The notes under the pieces: generated by a model
The model's database searches: none
Told to the model about the DNA's origin: nothing
What the model saw: the letters and a program-made list of their open reading frames with translations, nothing else
Part shown: positions 47,499 to 56,751 of the stretch, piece by piece
Numbering within the stretch: position 1 is the first letter of the stretch
How the letters are laid out: the number at the start of each line of letters is the position of its first letter
Made by a program: the position numbers and the translations under genes
Source of the DNA: Roseiarcus sp963813555
GTDB lineage: Bacteria; Pseudomonadota; Alphaproteobacteria; Rhizobiales; Beijerinckiaceae
Direction: 5' to 3'
Assembly: GCA_963813555.1 (NCBI GenBank)
Contig: CAWEZX010000006.1
Location: forward strand, 248,001 to 312,000
Length of the DNA: 64,000 nucleotides

Positions 47499-48472
47499 TG
47501 CTGCTCGAGACCTCCGAGCTCGCTGTCGACGTCGCGACGCGTCGGGGACTGCAGCGCGTCGTCGATCGGACGTCGTTCTCGCTTGCCGAGGGCGAGAGTC
47601 TCGGTGTGGTGGGCGAATCGGGCTCCGGCAAGACGATGACGGCGCTCGCGCTGATGGGCTTGGCGCCTGAAGGCGCACGGGTCTCGGGCTCGATTCGCTT
47701 CGAGGGACGGGAGCTCATCGGCCTTCCCGAAGAGGAAATGTTGCAATTGCGCGGCGATCGCATCGCCATGATCTTTCAGGAGCCGATGACGGCTCTCAAT
47801 CCGCTGCGTCGCGTTGGCGCGCAAGTTGCCGAGCCGCTGATGTTGCATCGGGGCTTAAGCAAGCGCGAGGCGCAGGCGCGCGCTGTCCAGTTGCTCGATC
47901 GTGTACGGTTGGCCGAGCCGGAGCGAGCGGCTCGGTCCTATCCGTTCCAGCTCTCTGGCGGCGAACGGCAGCGCGCGATGATCGCGATGGCGATCGGCTG
48001 CGCGCCGCGCTTGGTCATCGCCGACGAGCCGACCACGGCGCTCGACGTCACGGTGCAAGCGCGCATCCTCGCCCTCATCGACGGCCTCAAGTCGGAATCG
48101 AAGATGGCGATCCTGCTTGTGAGCCACGATCTCGCGGTGATCGCCGGACATTGCGACCGTGTCATCGTCATGTACGCGGGCATGATCATGGAGAGTGGCC
48201 CGGTCGAAGCGGTGCTACGCCAGCCGAGGAACCCCTACACGCTGGCGCTGCTCGAGGCCCGCCCGCGGCCAGGCGCGCCGCGCGGCGCTCGGTTGAAGAC
48301 AATCCCGGGCGCGCCGCCGGTTGCGCAGGAGCATCGCGAAGGTTGCCCTTTCGCAGGCCGATGTGCGCTCACGATCGATTTGTGCTGGACGATGCCGCCG
48401 CCCCTGGTCGCCTTCGAGGCAGGGCATGTTTCGCGCTGTCATCGCGCCGGCGAAGTGGGGTTCGCGCCGTGA
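47498..48472 (+). CDS. Dipeptide-type ABC transporter ATPase (DppD/OppD type)
   Basis: 324 residues from ATG 47498 (MLLETSELAVDV). Walker A GESGSGKT, signature LSGGERQRAMIAMAI, Walker B LVIADEPTTALD and a C-terminal cysteine-containing oligopeptide-transporter region (REGCPFAGRC ... CWT). The C-terminal cysteines in this family bind an iron-sulfur cluster. Confidence 0.93.
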   Translation: MLLETSELAVDVATRRGLQRVVDRTSFSLAEGESLGVVGESGSGKTMTALALMGLAPEGARVSGSIRFEGRELIGLPEEEMLQLRGDRIAMIFQEPMTALNPLRRVGAQVAEPLMLHRGLSKREAQARAVQLLDRVRLAEPERAARSYPFQLSGGERQRAMIAMAIGCAPRLVIADEPTTALDVTVQARILALIDGLKSESKMAILLVSHDLAVIAGHCDRVIVMYAGMIMESGPVEAVLRQPRNPYTLALLEARPRPGAPRGARLKTIPGAPPVAQEHREGCPFAGRCALTIDLCWTMPPPLVAFEAGHVSRCHRAGEVGFAP

Positions 48473-48491
48473 GCGAAGCGGGATTCGTCTC

Positions 48492-49457
48492 ATGAGCGAC
48501 GCGCCGCTGCTCGAGGTCTCTTCGCTCGTCAAGACTTACCGTTCGCCCGGCGTCGGCCCGTTTGCGCGAAAGAATGCCCGCCCGGCTTTGGCCGGGGTCA
48601 GCTTCTCGATGCAACAAGGACGCTCGTTCGGAATCGTCGGCGAATCGGGCTCCGGCAAGTCGACGCTGGCGCGCATCGCTCTCGCGCTCGATCGGCCGGA
48701 CTCGGGCGCCGTGCGTCTTCAGGGCCGCTCGCTGTTCGATCTGCCGCGACGGGAATTGCGGCCCATGCGGGCGCATATGCAAATGATCTTCCAGGACCCG
48801 TACGGTTCGCTCGACCCGCGCCAGCGCGTCGAAAAGATCGTGGCCGAGCCGCTGGCGGCGCTCGGCGGAGCGACGGGCGCCGAGCGCCGCGCCCGCGTGC
48901 GAGCCTCGCTCGAGGCCGTCGGCCTCAAGGCGTCCGACGCTTTGAAGCATCCGCATGAGTTTTCTGGCGGGCAGCGTCAGCGCATCGCCATCGCGCGGGC
49001 GCTCATCACCCGGCCGAGGCTGGTCGTCGCCGACGAGCCGGTGTCGGCGCTCGACGTCTCGGTACAGGCGCAGACACTCAACCTGATGAGCGATCTCGAG
49101 CGCGAGGCGGGCGTGACTTTTCTCTTGATCAGCCATGATCTCGCGGTCGTCGCGCATATCTGTGAGACGACCGCGGTAATGTATCGCGGACGCATCGTCG
49201 AGATCGGCGAGACCGCCGCCTTGTTCGCCAATCCGGCGCACCCCTATACGCGCGAATTGGTCGACGCGACTCCGCGCCTCGACCGGCCGGCGAGCGCGCC
49301 GCTCGCGTCGGCGAATGGCGGCCTCGAAGCGGAAGAGGGCTGCCCGTACGCCGCGCGCTGCGCATTCGCTCGTCCGCGTTGCCGCGAGGAGGCGCCCATT
49401 CTTGAGGCGAAGGACTGCGGAAGCCGCAAGGTCGCGTGCCACTATCCGCTCAATTAG
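48492..49457 (+). CDS. Dipeptide-type ABC transporter ATPase (DppF/OppF type)
   Basis: 321 residues from ATG 48492. Walker A GESGSGKS, signature FSGGQRQRIAIARAL, Walker B LVVADEPVSALD, and EEGCPYAARCAFARPRC at the C-terminus. It is the second ATPase of the same transporter and starts 19 bases after the first. Confidence 0.93.
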   Translation: MSDAPLLEVSSLVKTYRSPGVGPFARKNARPALAGVSFSMQQGRSFGIVGESGSGKSTLARIALALDRPDSGAVRLQGRSLFDLPRRELRPMRAHMQMIFQDPYGSLDPRQRVEKIVAEPLAALGGATGAERRARVRASLEAVGLKASDALKHPHEFSGGQRQRIAIARALITRPRLVVADEPVSALDVSVQAQTLNLMSDLEREAGVTFLLISHDLAVVAHICETTAVMYRGRIVEIGETAALFANPAHPYTRELVDATPRLDRPASAPLASANGGLEAEEGCPYAARCAFARPRCREEAPILEAKDCGSRKVACHYPLN

Positions 49458-49596
49458 GTCAGCGTCATTGACGTTAATGTAATGCTTTTTTACATCCGAA
49501 CGCCCTTGCGCGCTCGTCGGCGGCTTCCAATCTCATACGCGCGCCAGCGGCCGCTCTGTCGGAGCGCCACTGGCGAGAGGACAATGGAGGCTCGTA

Positions 49597-50124
49597 ATGG
49601 GCACTGCAGATAGTGCTATGGGTGGTTCGTACGGAGCGCGGGAATTCGGCCCGAGCGAGTGGGCGAGCGCCCGCTGGCGGCGCAGCGGTGGTTCGCGCTG
49701 GTCGGCGTTCGAAATCATCGCGATGGTTCTTGGCTTCATCGTCTTTTGGCCGATCGGTCTTGCGATCCTCGGCTATAAGTTCTGGCAGCGCCGATACGGC
49801 GGGCCGGATCTGCAGACTTTGGCGACCAACAAATGGCAGGATGCCCGCACCATGATGTCGTCTAACTCTTCTTCGTGGGGTTGTGGCGCAATGAAGCGCG
49901 CGGCTGGCTTCTACTCCCCCCCGACCGGCAACGCCGCTTTCGACGAATGGCGGACAGCAGAACTGGCTCGGCTCGACGAAGAGCGCCGCAAGCTTGACGA
50001 AGCGCAGCGCGAATTCTCCGAGTACGTTGATGCGATTCGCCGCGCCAAGGACCGCGAGGAGTTCGATCGGTTCATGGCCGAACGCCGGGCCCGCCCGGCC
50101 GGCGGCAGCTCCGAAGCGCACTAA
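49597..50124 (+). CDS. DUF2852 family membrane-anchored protein
   Basis: 175 residues. One central transmembrane segment (IIAMVLGFIVFWPIGLAILGY) is preceded by WSAFE and followed by a helical, charged C-terminus (ELARLDEERRKLDEAQREFSEYVDA) that should form a coiled coil; this is the DUF2852 pattern. Function unknown. It sits between the transporter ATPases and its presumed binding protein but is not part of any known transporter, so it may be a separate transcription unit. Confidence 0.85.
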   Translation: MGTADSAMGGSYGAREFGPSEWASARWRRSGGSRWSAFEIIAMVLGFIVFWPIGLAILGYKFWQRRYGGPDLQTLATNKWQDARTMMSSNSSSWGCGAMKRAAGFYSPPTGNAAFDEWRTAELARLDEERRKLDEAQREFSEYVDAIRRAKDREEFDRFMAERRARPAGGSSEAH

Positions 50125-50259
50125 GCGTCCCGGACTTTTTCCAACGGTTGCATTCGCTTCCCTTCTTCCCTGACCGGGAAGGAGGGAGGCTGTGTGCTTG
50201 ACGATCTCGCGCCTTGCAATGGTATGCTCAGGCTTTCCTCGCCAGCCTCGGAGCGTTCC

Positions 50260-51741
50260 ATGCGCCGCGCCTATCGCTTTTTTCTCATGCTTGGTCTCGC
50301 CTTTATGGCGTCGGCGAGCCTCGCTATGGCGAAGGACAGCGTGACGATCGGCATGGTGCTCGAGCCGCCGGGGCTCGATCCGACCAGTGCGCCGGCCGCG
50401 GCGATCGGCGAAGTCACCCACTACAATATCTTCGAGGGCCTGACCAAGATCAACGAGGACTTCTCGATCACGCCGCTTCTGGCCGAGAAATGGAGCTTTT
50501 CGCCCGATCTCAAGACCCTGACCTTCACCCTTAAGCCGAACGTCAAGTTTCAGGATGGTGAGCCGTTCTCCTCAAAGGACGTCAAGTATTCCTTCGAGCG
50601 CTTCGCCGCCAAGGACTCGACCAACAAGGACAAGGGATTCTTCTCTTCGATCGAATCGATCGACACGCCAGACCCAATGACGGTGGTGCTCAAGTTCAAG
50701 CATCCGAGCTTCGAGGCGCTGTATCATCTGGGCATGGACACCGCAGTGATCCTCGACGAGAAGAGCGCGACGAGCGAAGCCACCAACCCCGTCGGCACCG
50801 GACCTTACAAGCTCTCCTCCTGGACCAAGGGCTCGTCGATCACGCTCGACAAGTGGGATGGATTTCGTGACGCGGCGAAGATCCCGATCGCCCACGCGAC
50901 GTTCCGCTTTATCTCCGATCCTTCAGCCGCCGTCGCGGCGATGCTTGCTGGTGATGTCGACGCGTTCCCGCGCTTCGCCAATGTGCAGGCGCTCGGCCAG
51001 TTCAGAAGCGATCCACGGTTCCAGGTGCTGGTCGGCGGGACCGAGGGTAAGACCATCCTCGCCATGAACAACAAGAAGAAGCCGCTCGACGATTTGCGCG
51101 TGCGTCAGGCGATCGCTTATGCGATCGACCGCAAGGCGATCATCGATGGCGCGATGGATGGCCTGGGCGCGCCGATCGGCAGCCATCTCACGCCCAACGA
51201 TCCCGGCTACATCGATCTGACGGGCATGTATCCGTACGATCCCGAGAAGGCGAAGGCGCTGTTGAAGGAAGCGGGCGTCACGACGCCGCTCGAACTCAGC
51301 CTGATCCTGCCGCCGCCGCCTTATGCGCGTCAGGGCGGCGAGATCATCGCAGCCGAGCTTGCCGAAGTTGGGATCAACGCCAAGATCCGGGACGTCGAAT
51401 GGGCGCAATGGCTCAGCGGCGTCTACAAGGACAAGAACTACGACTTGACCATCATCAGCCATGTCGAGCCGCTCGACATCGGCATCTACGCCAACCCGAA
51501 CTATTACTTCCAGTACGACAGCCCTGCGTTCCAGGCGATCTACGCCAAAGTGACCGCCGCGCCCAATCTCGAGGCGTACAAGGCGGCGCTGGGCGAAGCG
51601 CAGAAGAAGCTTGCCGAGGACAGCGTCAACGCCTTCCTGTTCCAGTTGCCAAATGTCACCGTCGCCGACGCCAAGCTCAAGGGCCTGTGGAAGAGCGCGC
51701 CGATCTTCGTCAACGATCTCTCAGCGATGGCATGGAAATGA
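50260..51741 (+). CDS. Dipeptide-type ABC transporter substrate-binding protein
   Basis: 493 residues from ATG 50260. Signal peptide FFLMLGLAFMASASLAMAK; mature protein has the SBP_bac_5 signature (VLEPPGLDPTSAP at the start, LAEKWSFSPDLKTLTFTLKPNVKFQDGEPFSSKDVKYSFERF). It should deliver peptides, or other small amides, to the upstream DppBCDF-type proteins. The stop overlaps the ATG of the following amidase. Confidence 0.9.
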   Translation: MRRAYRFFLMLGLAFMASASLAMAKDSVTIGMVLEPPGLDPTSAPAAAIGEVTHYNIFEGLTKINEDFSITPLLAEKWSFSPDLKTLTFTLKPNVKFQDGEPFSSKDVKYSFERFAAKDSTNKDKGFFSSIESIDTPDPMTVVLKFKHPSFEALYHLGMDTAVILDEKSATSEATNPVGTGPYKLSSWTKGSSITLDKWDGFRDAAKIPIAHATFRFISDPSAAVAAMLAGDVDAFPRFANVQALGQFRSDPRFQVLVGGTEGKTILAMNNKKKPLDDLRVRQAIAYAIDRKAIIDGAMDGLGAPIGSHLTPNDPGYIDLTGMYPYDPEKAKALLKEAGVTTPLELSLILPPPPYARQGGEIIAAELAEVGINAKIRDVEWAQWLSGVYKDKNYDLTIISHVEPLDIGIYANPNYYFQYDSPAFQAIYAKVTAAPNLEAYKAALGEAQKKLAEDSVNAFLFQLPNVTVADAKLKGLWKSAPIFVNDLSAMAWK

Positions 51742-53168
51742 CTCAACACGCTAGGGCGGCAAAAGGGCTGAGCACGCAGCCGTTCCGGATGTCGGCGCTG
51801 GAAATGCAGCGCGCCTATCGAACGCGCGAACTGTCGCCGGTCGAAGCCATGACTTCCGTGATCGAGCGGGTCGACGCTTACGAGCCTCACATTCATGCGA
51901 CTTTTCTTTATGCTCCGGAGCGGGCGCTGAACGAAGCGCGCGCCTCCGAAGCGCGCTGGGCCAGGGCTGAGCCGATCGGGCCGCTCGACGGCGTGCCGGT
52001 GACGATCAAGGACAATATCGCGACGAAAGGCGACCCGACGCCGGTTGGCGCGGCGGCGAGCGACATGACCCCGGCCAAGGCCGATGCGCCGCCGGCGGCG
52101 CGGCTGCGCGAGGCGGGCGCGATCATCTTCACCAAGACGACGATGCCGGACTACGGCATGCTGTCGTCTGGCCTATCGAGCTTCCATCCGCTCGCGCGCA
52201 ATCCGTGGAAGCTCGACCGCAATCCGGGCGGATCGTCGGCGGGGGCGGGGGCGGCGGCGGCCGCACTCTATGGCCCGATGCATCTCGGCACCGACATCGG
52301 CGGGTCGGTGCGCCTGCCGGCTGGCTGGTGCGGAATCTTTGGTCTTAAGCCGAGCGGGGGACGGATCCCGATCGATCCGCCATACATTGGCCGCGTCGCC
52401 GGCCCGATGACGCGCGATGCGGCGGACGCTGCATTGATGATGGCGACGCTGTCGCTGCCCGACGTCCGCGACTATGCGAGCCTCAAATACGAGGAGCTTG
52501 ACTGGACGATCGCGCCCGCGTCGCTCAAGGGTCTGCGAGTCGGCCTCATGATGGAGGCCGGCTGCGGCGTCGCGCCGGCGCCTGAAGTCAGCGCCGCTGT
52601 CCAACGCGCGGCGCGGGATTTCGAGGCGGCGGGCGCGCATGTGGAGCCGCTCAAGCCGTTCCTGACCCAGGACCTGCTCGACGGCCTCGACCATTTCTGG
52701 CGCACGCGGGCGCTGACCGACCTCAACACGCTTGCTCCCAGCAAGCGCGCCACGGTGCTGCCGTTCATCCGCGAATGGGCGGAATCGGCGAGCGGATTCT
52801 CGGGCGAGCAGGTGTTCCGAGGCTTCAGCCAGATCATGGGCATGCGGAAGGCCGCGATCGAAGCGACCGCCCCATTCGACTGCGTGCTGTCGCCGACCGC
52901 GCCGATGACGGCCTTTCCCGCCGAATGGGCGTCGCCCAGCCGCGATCCGCTGCATCCGTTTCCGCAAGTTGGGTTCACCGTCGCCTTCAACATGTCCGAG
53001 CAGCCGGCGGCGTCGGTCAATTGCGGCTATGATTCCGACGGCCTGCCGATCGGGCTGCAGATCATCGGGCGTCGATTTGACGACCTTGGCGTGCTGGCGA
53101 TCGCCCGGGCCTTCGAGGCGATGCGGGCGCAGGAATCAAGGCCCTGGCCGGAGCCCCCGGCTGCCTGA
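51738..53168 (+). CDS. Amidase signature family hydrolase
   Basis: 476 residues from ATG 51738, overlapping the preceding stop (ATGA). The triad is Lys91 (VTIKDN), Ser166 (PGGSSAGAGA) and Ser190 (GGSVRLPA), with correct spacing. No signal peptide, so it is cytoplasmic. Its coupling to a transporter binding protein suggests that the imported ligand is an amide, which it hydrolyses. Confidence 0.9.
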   Translation: MTQHARAAKGLSTQPFRMSALEMQRAYRTRELSPVEAMTSVIERVDAYEPHIHATFLYAPERALNEARASEARWARAEPIGPLDGVPVTIKDNIATKGDPTPVGAAASDMTPAKADAPPAARLREAGAIIFTKTTMPDYGMLSSGLSSFHPLARNPWKLDRNPGGSSAGAGAAAAALYGPMHLGTDIGGSVRLPAGWCGIFGLKPSGGRIPIDPPYIGRVAGPMTRDAADAALMMATLSLPDVRDYASLKYEELDWTIAPASLKGLRVGLMMEAGCGVAPAPEVSAAVQRAARDFEAAGAHVEPLKPFLTQDLLDGLDHFWRTRALTDLNTLAPSKRATVLPFIREWAESASGFSGEQVFRGFSQIMGMRKAAIEATAPFDCVLSPTAPMTAFPAEWASPSRDPLHPFPQVGFTVAFNMSEQPAASVNCGYDSDGLPIGLQIIGRRFDDLGVLAIARAFEAMRAQESRPWPEPPAA

Positions 53169-53180
53169 TAGAGATCGCGC

Positions 53181-54008
53181 ATGGTTGGGGTAAAAGCTTT
53201 GAAGGTGTTGGTCCTTGCCGCCGCGGCGGCCATTCTCGTGGCTGCGCCCGCTCGCGCCGAGGATTGCGGCAGAAATGGCGAGGGCTTCAGCGCTTGGCTC
53301 GCCTCCTTTAAGCAGGTCGCCGTTGGCAACGGCGTGTCGCCGAGGGCGGTCGACGCAGCGCTCGACGGCGTCGCTTATGACCCTGCGGTCAAACGGCACG
53401 ACGGCGGCGTCGCCATGTTTGGACACAACTTCGCTGGTTTCGCAGCGAGCCATGTCACGCCGGGAATGGTCTCGCGGGGTAGGGCGGAGCTCAAGCGATA
53501 TGCCGCGCCGCTGGCGACGATCGAGCAGCGCTTTGGCGTGCCTGGACCGGTGGTGGTGGCGATCTGGGGCCAAGAGACCAGCTTCGGCGGCGATAACGGC
53601 TCGTTTCCGACCTATAGCGCGCTCGCCACCCTCGCTTGGGACTGCCGTCGCGCTGAGCGATACCGCGCCGAGCTTGTTGACGCGCTTATGCTCGTGGACC
53701 GCGGCATCGTCGCGCAGCCGCACTCGCTGCGCGGCGCTTGGGCCGGCGAGATTGGCCAGACGCAGCTCATGCCTTCGGCCTATCTCATGTACGCGACGAC
53801 GCCTGACGGTTCGGGGACGCCGGACCTCATTCACAATTCCGCCGACGCGCTCGCTTCGACCGCCGCTTTCCTCAAGGGGCATGGCTGGCAGCCAGGCGCG
53901 GGATGGAACGAAGGCGAGCCGAACTTCGCCGCCATCCTGCAATGGAACTCGGCGGAGATTTACGCCAAGACCGTCGCGCTGTTCGCGGACCGGCTCGCGG
54001 GGAGGTAG
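53181..54008 (+). CDS. Lytic murein transglycosylase, MltB family
   Basis: 275 residues. Signal peptide ending APARA, no lipobox, so a soluble periplasmic form. Catalytic Glu132 in WGQETSFGG, followed by the family's GEIGQTQLMPSAYL and the substrate-binding N-terminal region. It cleaves glycan strands of peptidoglycan. It starts 12 bases after the amidase stop, possibly as the last gene of that transcript. Confidence 0.9.
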   Translation: MVGVKALKVLVLAAAAAILVAAPARAEDCGRNGEGFSAWLASFKQVAVGNGVSPRAVDAALDGVAYDPAVKRHDGGVAMFGHNFAGFAASHVTPGMVSRGRAELKRYAAPLATIEQRFGVPGPVVVAIWGQETSFGGDNGSFPTYSALATLAWDCRRAERYRAELVDALMLVDRGIVAQPHSLRGAWAGEIGQTQLMPSAYLMYATTPDGSGTPDLIHNSADALASTAAFLKGHGWQPGAGWNEGEPNFAAILQWNSAEIYAKTVALFADRLAGR

Positions 54009-54108
54009 AGGTCTGGCCCGACGCGCACGCGCCGGCGCGGTCGAGCGATGCGCTTAGGGTTGGCCTGGGGCGCTGGAATATGCCGCTTCATCCGCAGGAG
54101 GCCAGAGA

Positions 54109-54477
54109 ATGAACGCCGAAGGTGATCTCGCCTTGAGGGTGCGGGCCGCTCTTCAGAGCCTCGAGGCGGTGCGCGAGGTGAAGATGTTCGGCGGCGTCGG
54201 ATTCATGGTGAACGGAAATCTCGTCGCCGCGGCGTCCAACCGTGGCCTTCTTCTGCGGGTCGGCAGGGAGCGTCAGGACGAAGTGCTGCCGCAGCCCGGG
54301 ACCCGGCCGATGGAGATGCGAGGCCGCCGCATGGAGGGATATGTCTACGCCGATCCGCCACCGCGCTCCGAGGATGCGATCAAGGCCTGGCTTCAGTCGG
54401 CGCTCGACTATGTCCAAACGTTGCCGCCGAAGTCGGCCGATGCGAGACTGAAGCGGACGAAGGGGAAAAGGAAATGA
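54109..54477 (+). CDS. TfoX/Sxy N-terminal domain protein
   Basis: 122 residues from ATG 54109, directly after CAGGAGG. The TfoX_N fold is shown by EVKMFGGVGFMVNGNLVA and RGLLLRVG, and a basic C-terminal tail ending KRTKGKRK. It lacks the C-terminal TfoX domain of competence regulators, so a competence role is not implied. Its stop overlaps the next small gene (ATGA). Confidence 0.88.
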   Translation: MNAEGDLALRVRAALQSLEAVREVKMFGGVGFMVNGNLVAAASNRGLLLRVGRERQDEVLPQPGTRPMEMRGRRMEGYVYADPPPRSEDAIKAWLQSALDYVQTLPPKSADARLKRTKGKRK

Positions 54478-54590
54478 CCCGCTTCCTGCTCGGCGTTCTG
54501 GCCTGTCTCGCGCCGACCTTCGCCTTCGGGCTCGTCCCGAGCCTCGTGCTGTTCGGGCTTGCTTTGCCGCCCGGCGGCGGCTCCCAGTGA
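54474..54590 (+). CDS. 38-residue membrane peptide coupled to the TfoX gene
   Basis: The ATG at 54474 overlaps the TfoX stop, and AGGGGAAAAGGAA provides a ribosome binding site. The peptide TRFLLGVLACLAPTFAFGLV continues as PSLVLFGLALPP before GGGSQ and a stop at 54588-54590. It is hydrophobic throughout, with one or two membrane segments. Too short for homology to be judged by eye; coupling and composition favour a real gene. Confidence 0.5.
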   Translation: MTRFLLGVLACLAPTFAFGLVPSLVLFGLALPPGGGSQ

Positions 54591-54641
54591 CGTTTGCCGC
54601 CAGCCGGTAAGCCTTAACCATCGTCGCATATCGTTTCGCGC

Positions 54642-56726
54642 ATGTCCGCACTCGACGACCACGCGTTCGCGCCATTGCGTCTGACTGACAGCCGGCTGCT
54701 CGGCTTCGCCGTCGGGTTTGCGCTCGCGGCTGCGGTCGGCTTTCTTGCCCATGAAGCCGCGCCCGGAGCGCCCGCAATCATCCTGAGGGGCCTTACAGGC
54801 TTCACAGGACTTGCGGCGCTTGCGTTGGCTTTCACGCTGGATGATGCGGCGCTGGCGAAGTTCACAAGGGCCGTTGCCGCTGCTGTGGGAATTGTCGTCC
54901 TCTGTGCGCTCGTCGGTCCGGACGCGAGGCTGAGGCTCGCCAGTTTCGCTTCCGCTGCGTTCGGCGTGGGACTCGCTCTGTGGCTCGCCCGGAGCGCGTG
55001 GGCGCGCCCCAAGGTTTCATGGCCCCTCGCGGCGCTGTTCGCCGTAACGCTCGGGCTCCTGTCCGCCTACGCAGCCTATCTCGTGCTCGCCTCGCGCGAC
55101 CTCATGATCGCCGACTTCATGACCTATCGTGGCATTGCGATGATGGTCGCGCAAGTCGCCGACGCGGGCGCCTGGCCGCTGCTGCTCGGCGCAACCGTCC
55201 AGTCCGTCACGCAAGACTATTCCTGGGCCCCGGGATTGGTCCCGGGTCTTCTGCTGGCGCTGACGGAGCCGACGTCGCGCGCAATCTACACCTTCGGGCT
55301 GCTCGCTCTGTACGCCACCCCAGCCGCGTTGGCGCTCGCGATCCTGGCCCGCGATTGCGCCCGCCGCGCGGCGCTCGCGCGCGACGCGCAGCCGGCGATC
55401 GTCCTCGCGCTCGGCGTCGCCTGCGTGTTCCTCGCTTATCCCGTCGCGTTTGCGGTCGCCGCGCGCGGCATGCCCGACGTCGGCGGGCTGGTGCTGGTCG
55501 TCTGCGCGCTGCGGCTGGCTGAGCGCCTCGCGCGTCTGCTTGCATTGCGAGAGGGCCTCGACGCGCGCATTAAGCCGATAATTCGCCGCGTCGCGGTGGC
55601 GCTGGCGCTGAGCCTGTACGCGATGTTCGCCGTCCGGCGCTGGTATGCCTTCGCCGCCGCGGGAATCGTCGTCATGCTGGCGCTCGAGGTCGGTTCGATC
55701 GCGTTCAGACGAGGCGCGCGCTTTCGCTGGCAGGACGCCGTCGCGGCGGCGGCGCTCGGCGCGCTCACGCTGCTCGCGCTCTTAAGCCCACTCCTCGTCG
55801 ATTGGGCGCCGAACTTGAGTGCGCATGACTACGCGCAAAGTTACGCCGGTTATCGCAAGCCTCCGGACGTGTTCCTGCGTGAGCTCGGCGACTGGGTCGG
55901 GCTCATCCCCGCAGTCGCCGCGTTGGCCGGCGCGGCGTTCCTTTGGGCGCGCTCGCACGACAAGCGCCTCTTGCGTCTGACCCTTGGCGCCGCCGCGATC
56001 GCCACCGTATTGTTCCTGCGCATCCAAACCCCCTACATCCATCATCTCGATCTGATCGCGCCGGCGATTGTCGTACCCATCGCGGCTTCGCTGATGCTCC
56101 TCTTCGCACGCGCGCCTCGCGCCGCGCTTCTCTGTGTGGCCGCGCTTGGCGCGATCACACTCTCGCCATTTGCCCGGGCGCTCAATCCGCTCGGCCTTGC
56201 GCCGATCGCCGGTCTGCCTCGAGCGCCGCGCGCCGATCTCGACGAACTTAAGCGCCTGAAGGATTGGGTCGATCAGCGAGGCCGGGCCGACGCCAAAGTC
56301 TGCGGCCTTGGCTCGAGCTATACGTTCAGCGGCCAGCTCATCGGGGAATTGTGGCAGCTGCGCCCGGAGCGCGGTCTAAGCAGGCGCGACCTCGGCGTCG
56401 CGATGCCCGACGTCGATACGGTCGACGGGCCGCCGGGCGTGGCCCTGAAGGATTGCGCCATCATCATTGTAGGCGATCCGGTCCAGACCCACCTCGATCC
56501 CGATTACCAGCAGACGGTTATCGTGCCGTCGCGCGAAATGCTGATAGGGCAAGGGATCGGCGCGAAGTTCCGCCGCACCGGCGAAATCTTCCATCTGGAG
56601 AATGGCGTGAACGCCGTCGTGTTCGAGCGCTTGGCGCCGCTGGACGATTCAGATATCGCCGCGCTGCAAGCGCGCTGGCGCGCCGCCCGCGCCTCGCTGG
56701 GATTCGACGAGGCCGGGCGGCAGTAA
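54642..56726 (+). CDS. Polytopic membrane protein, possibly GT-C type glycosyltransferase
   Basis: 694 residues. Residues 1 to about 510 contain roughly 12-14 membrane helices, with short periplasmic loops, one holding RDLMIADFMTYRG. The soluble end (about 190 residues) starts DELKRLKDWVDQRGRADAK. This layout resembles lipid-linked sugar transferases of the GT-C class, but no clear D-containing catalytic loop is identifiable beyond the one in MIADFMTYR, so the activity is not assigned. Confidence 0.55.
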   Translation: MSALDDHAFAPLRLTDSRLLGFAVGFALAAAVGFLAHEAAPGAPAIILRGLTGFTGLAALALAFTLDDAALAKFTRAVAAAVGIVVLCALVGPDARLRLASFASAAFGVGLALWLARSAWARPKVSWPLAALFAVTLGLLSAYAAYLVLASRDLMIADFMTYRGIAMMVAQVADAGAWPLLLGATVQSVTQDYSWAPGLVPGLLLALTEPTSRAIYTFGLLALYATPAALALAILARDCARRAALARDAQPAIVLALGVACVFLAYPVAFAVAARGMPDVGGLVLVVCALRLAERLARLLALREGLDARIKPIIRRVAVALALSLYAMFAVRRWYAFAAAGIVVMLALEVGSIAFRRGARFRWQDAVAAAALGALTLLALLSPLLVDWAPNLSAHDYAQSYAGYRKPPDVFLRELGDWVGLIPAVAALAGAAFLWARSHDKRLLRLTLGAAAIATVLFLRIQTPYIHHLDLIAPAIVVPIAASLMLLFARAPRAALLCVAALGAITLSPFARALNPLGLAPIAGLPRAPRADLDELKRLKDWVDQRGRADAKVCGLGSSYTFSGQLIGELWQLRPERGLSRRDLGVAMPDVDTVDGPPGVALKDCAIIIVGDPVQTHLDPDYQQTVIVPSREMLIGQGIGAKFRRTGEIFHLENGVNAVVFERLAPLDDSDIAALQARWRAARASLGFDEAGRQ

Positions 56727-56751
56727 GGCCGCGCCGTTCTTCCGAACTCAG

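Noticed and set aside
50198..50228. TTGACG ... TATGCT as promoter of the peptide-binding protein gene
   Set aside because: The spacer is 19 bases, too long for a reliable sigma-70 call.
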